From: Siniperca chuatsi
Lineage: Eukaryota; Chordata; Actinopteri; Centrarchiformes; Sinipercidae
Direction: 5' to 3'
Length of the DNA: 64,000 nt
Assembly (NCBI RefSeq): GCF_020085105.1
Contig: NC_058056.1
Location: forward strand, 12,150,929 to 12,214,928
Of the stretch, positions 63,417 through 64,000 are shown one piece after another; the first letter of the stretch is position 1, and each line of letters starts with the position of its first letter. A program made the position numbers and the translations under genes. The notes below the pieces were generated by a model. The model ran no database searches, was not told the origin of the DNA, and saw only the letters and a program-made list of their open reading frames with translations.

Positions 63417-64000
63417 CTGTCTTGCTGAGCAAATACAGAATATTTGAATCCCACACATACACACACGTCTCTGTCAGGAAACTAGGCAGCGTCTACCTGC
63501 GCACCCTGACAATCTCTTCCTTGACATGATGGGGCTTGTTCAACTGTTACAGAGAATACTTCATTGTACCGCCTTGAGACAGACAAACTGACAACCAAGT
63601 CAGTTACAATGGTATTTCCCCCACTAATACAACCAAGTCAACTTTTACATTAAACTGCCAAACCAGTATCTCTTCTACCTTTGTCTATGCTGCTGCTTAC
63701 GTGAGTGTCCTTGGACATTTGATCCTTCTTTTTTTTTTTTGCTAATCCTTCCCAGTGTTAACTCCCTCTTGTATTGCAGAGCTCTCCAGGTGTGTTGCCG
63801 GTGAAAGTCTTCTTTGCCTAAGAGATAAGCCAGGTGAGGTCAGAGTACAAGAGCGTTTAGGCACGTAGGTGGAGCCTTTTCTTCGTTCCCCCCCCCCCCT
63901 TAGTTTATATTTGCAGTCATCCCCCTTTAGAATGGTTGCCAGCCGTCAGATGATATCATCCTTGTTGCGATGTCAGTTGGCCTTTTTAGTCTTAAGTGTT
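63417..64000. other. Right edge: presumed promoter side of the antisense gene
   Basis: No gene recognised. It contains a C12 run at about 63888-63899 and a T-rich run near 63730. A possible + strand mini-exon after 'ttgtattgcag' (63779) is open for 13 codons only. Confidence 0.4.

Noticed and set aside
63780-63821. Possible terminal dnajc17 exon (AGC TCT CCA ... TAA) after 'ttgtattgcag'
   Set aside because: It is in phase but codes 13 unrelated residues, not the conserved C-terminal block expected from the human protein.

Overview
This window is nuclear DNA from a vertebrate, almost certainly a ray-finned (teleost) fish. The genes are intron-rich with GT-AG junctions. The proteins are recognisable vertebrate orthologues. 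The spacers carry fish-type interspersed repeats (hAT- and piggyBac-like MITEs, a dead LINE) and many microsatellites. I recognise six protein-coding genes and rebuilt four of them exon by exon, checking reading phase at each junction.

Layout, left to right. (1) 2-523, + strand: 3' end of a BTB/C2H2 zinc-finger gene, best read as zbtb42, with an AU-rich 3' UTR of about 3.5 kb. (2) 10.1-14.25 kb, - strand: siva1, 4 coding exons, 170 aa. (3) 15.0-19.27 kb, - strand: adss1 (adenylosuccinate synthetase), 13 exons, 456 aa. (4) 20.1-30.0 kb, - strand: inf2 (inverted formin), 21 coding exons, about 1257 aa. (5) 30-40 kb: a gene-poor stretch with a LINE corpse and other repeats; the inf2 5' UTR exon and promoter are probably here. 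(6) 40.4-55.36 kb, + strand: dnajc17, 10 of probably 11 coding exons; the last exon was not found and is probably beyond the window. (7) 61.2-61.8 kb, - strand: an intronless CDS for a CDC42-effector (Borg) protein, lying antisense in the open last intron of dnajc17.

As I recall them, ZBTB42, SIVA1, ADSS1 and INF2 are neighbours on human 14q32.33, while DNAJC17 and C15orf62 are neighbours on 15q15.1. The window therefore joins two blocks that are separate in humans. siva1, adss1 and inf2 run head-to-tail on one strand with very short spacers. The genes do not form one pathway: they cover transcriptional repression, apoptosis signalling, purine synthesis, actin assembly, splicing/chaperone function and Cdc42 signalling.

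I found no clearly new biological system. The most useful non-gene signals are: a duplicated CCAAT/CACGTG module with an exact 41-bp period upstream of siva1; the antisense nested Borg gene in dnajc17; a UG repeat in place of a polypyrimidine tract at a dnajc17 acceptor; a perfect intronic hairpin in inf2 that can also pair with the next exon; a 126-bp in-frame duplication in the inf2 FH1 domain; and several foldback elements with readable terminal inverted repeats.
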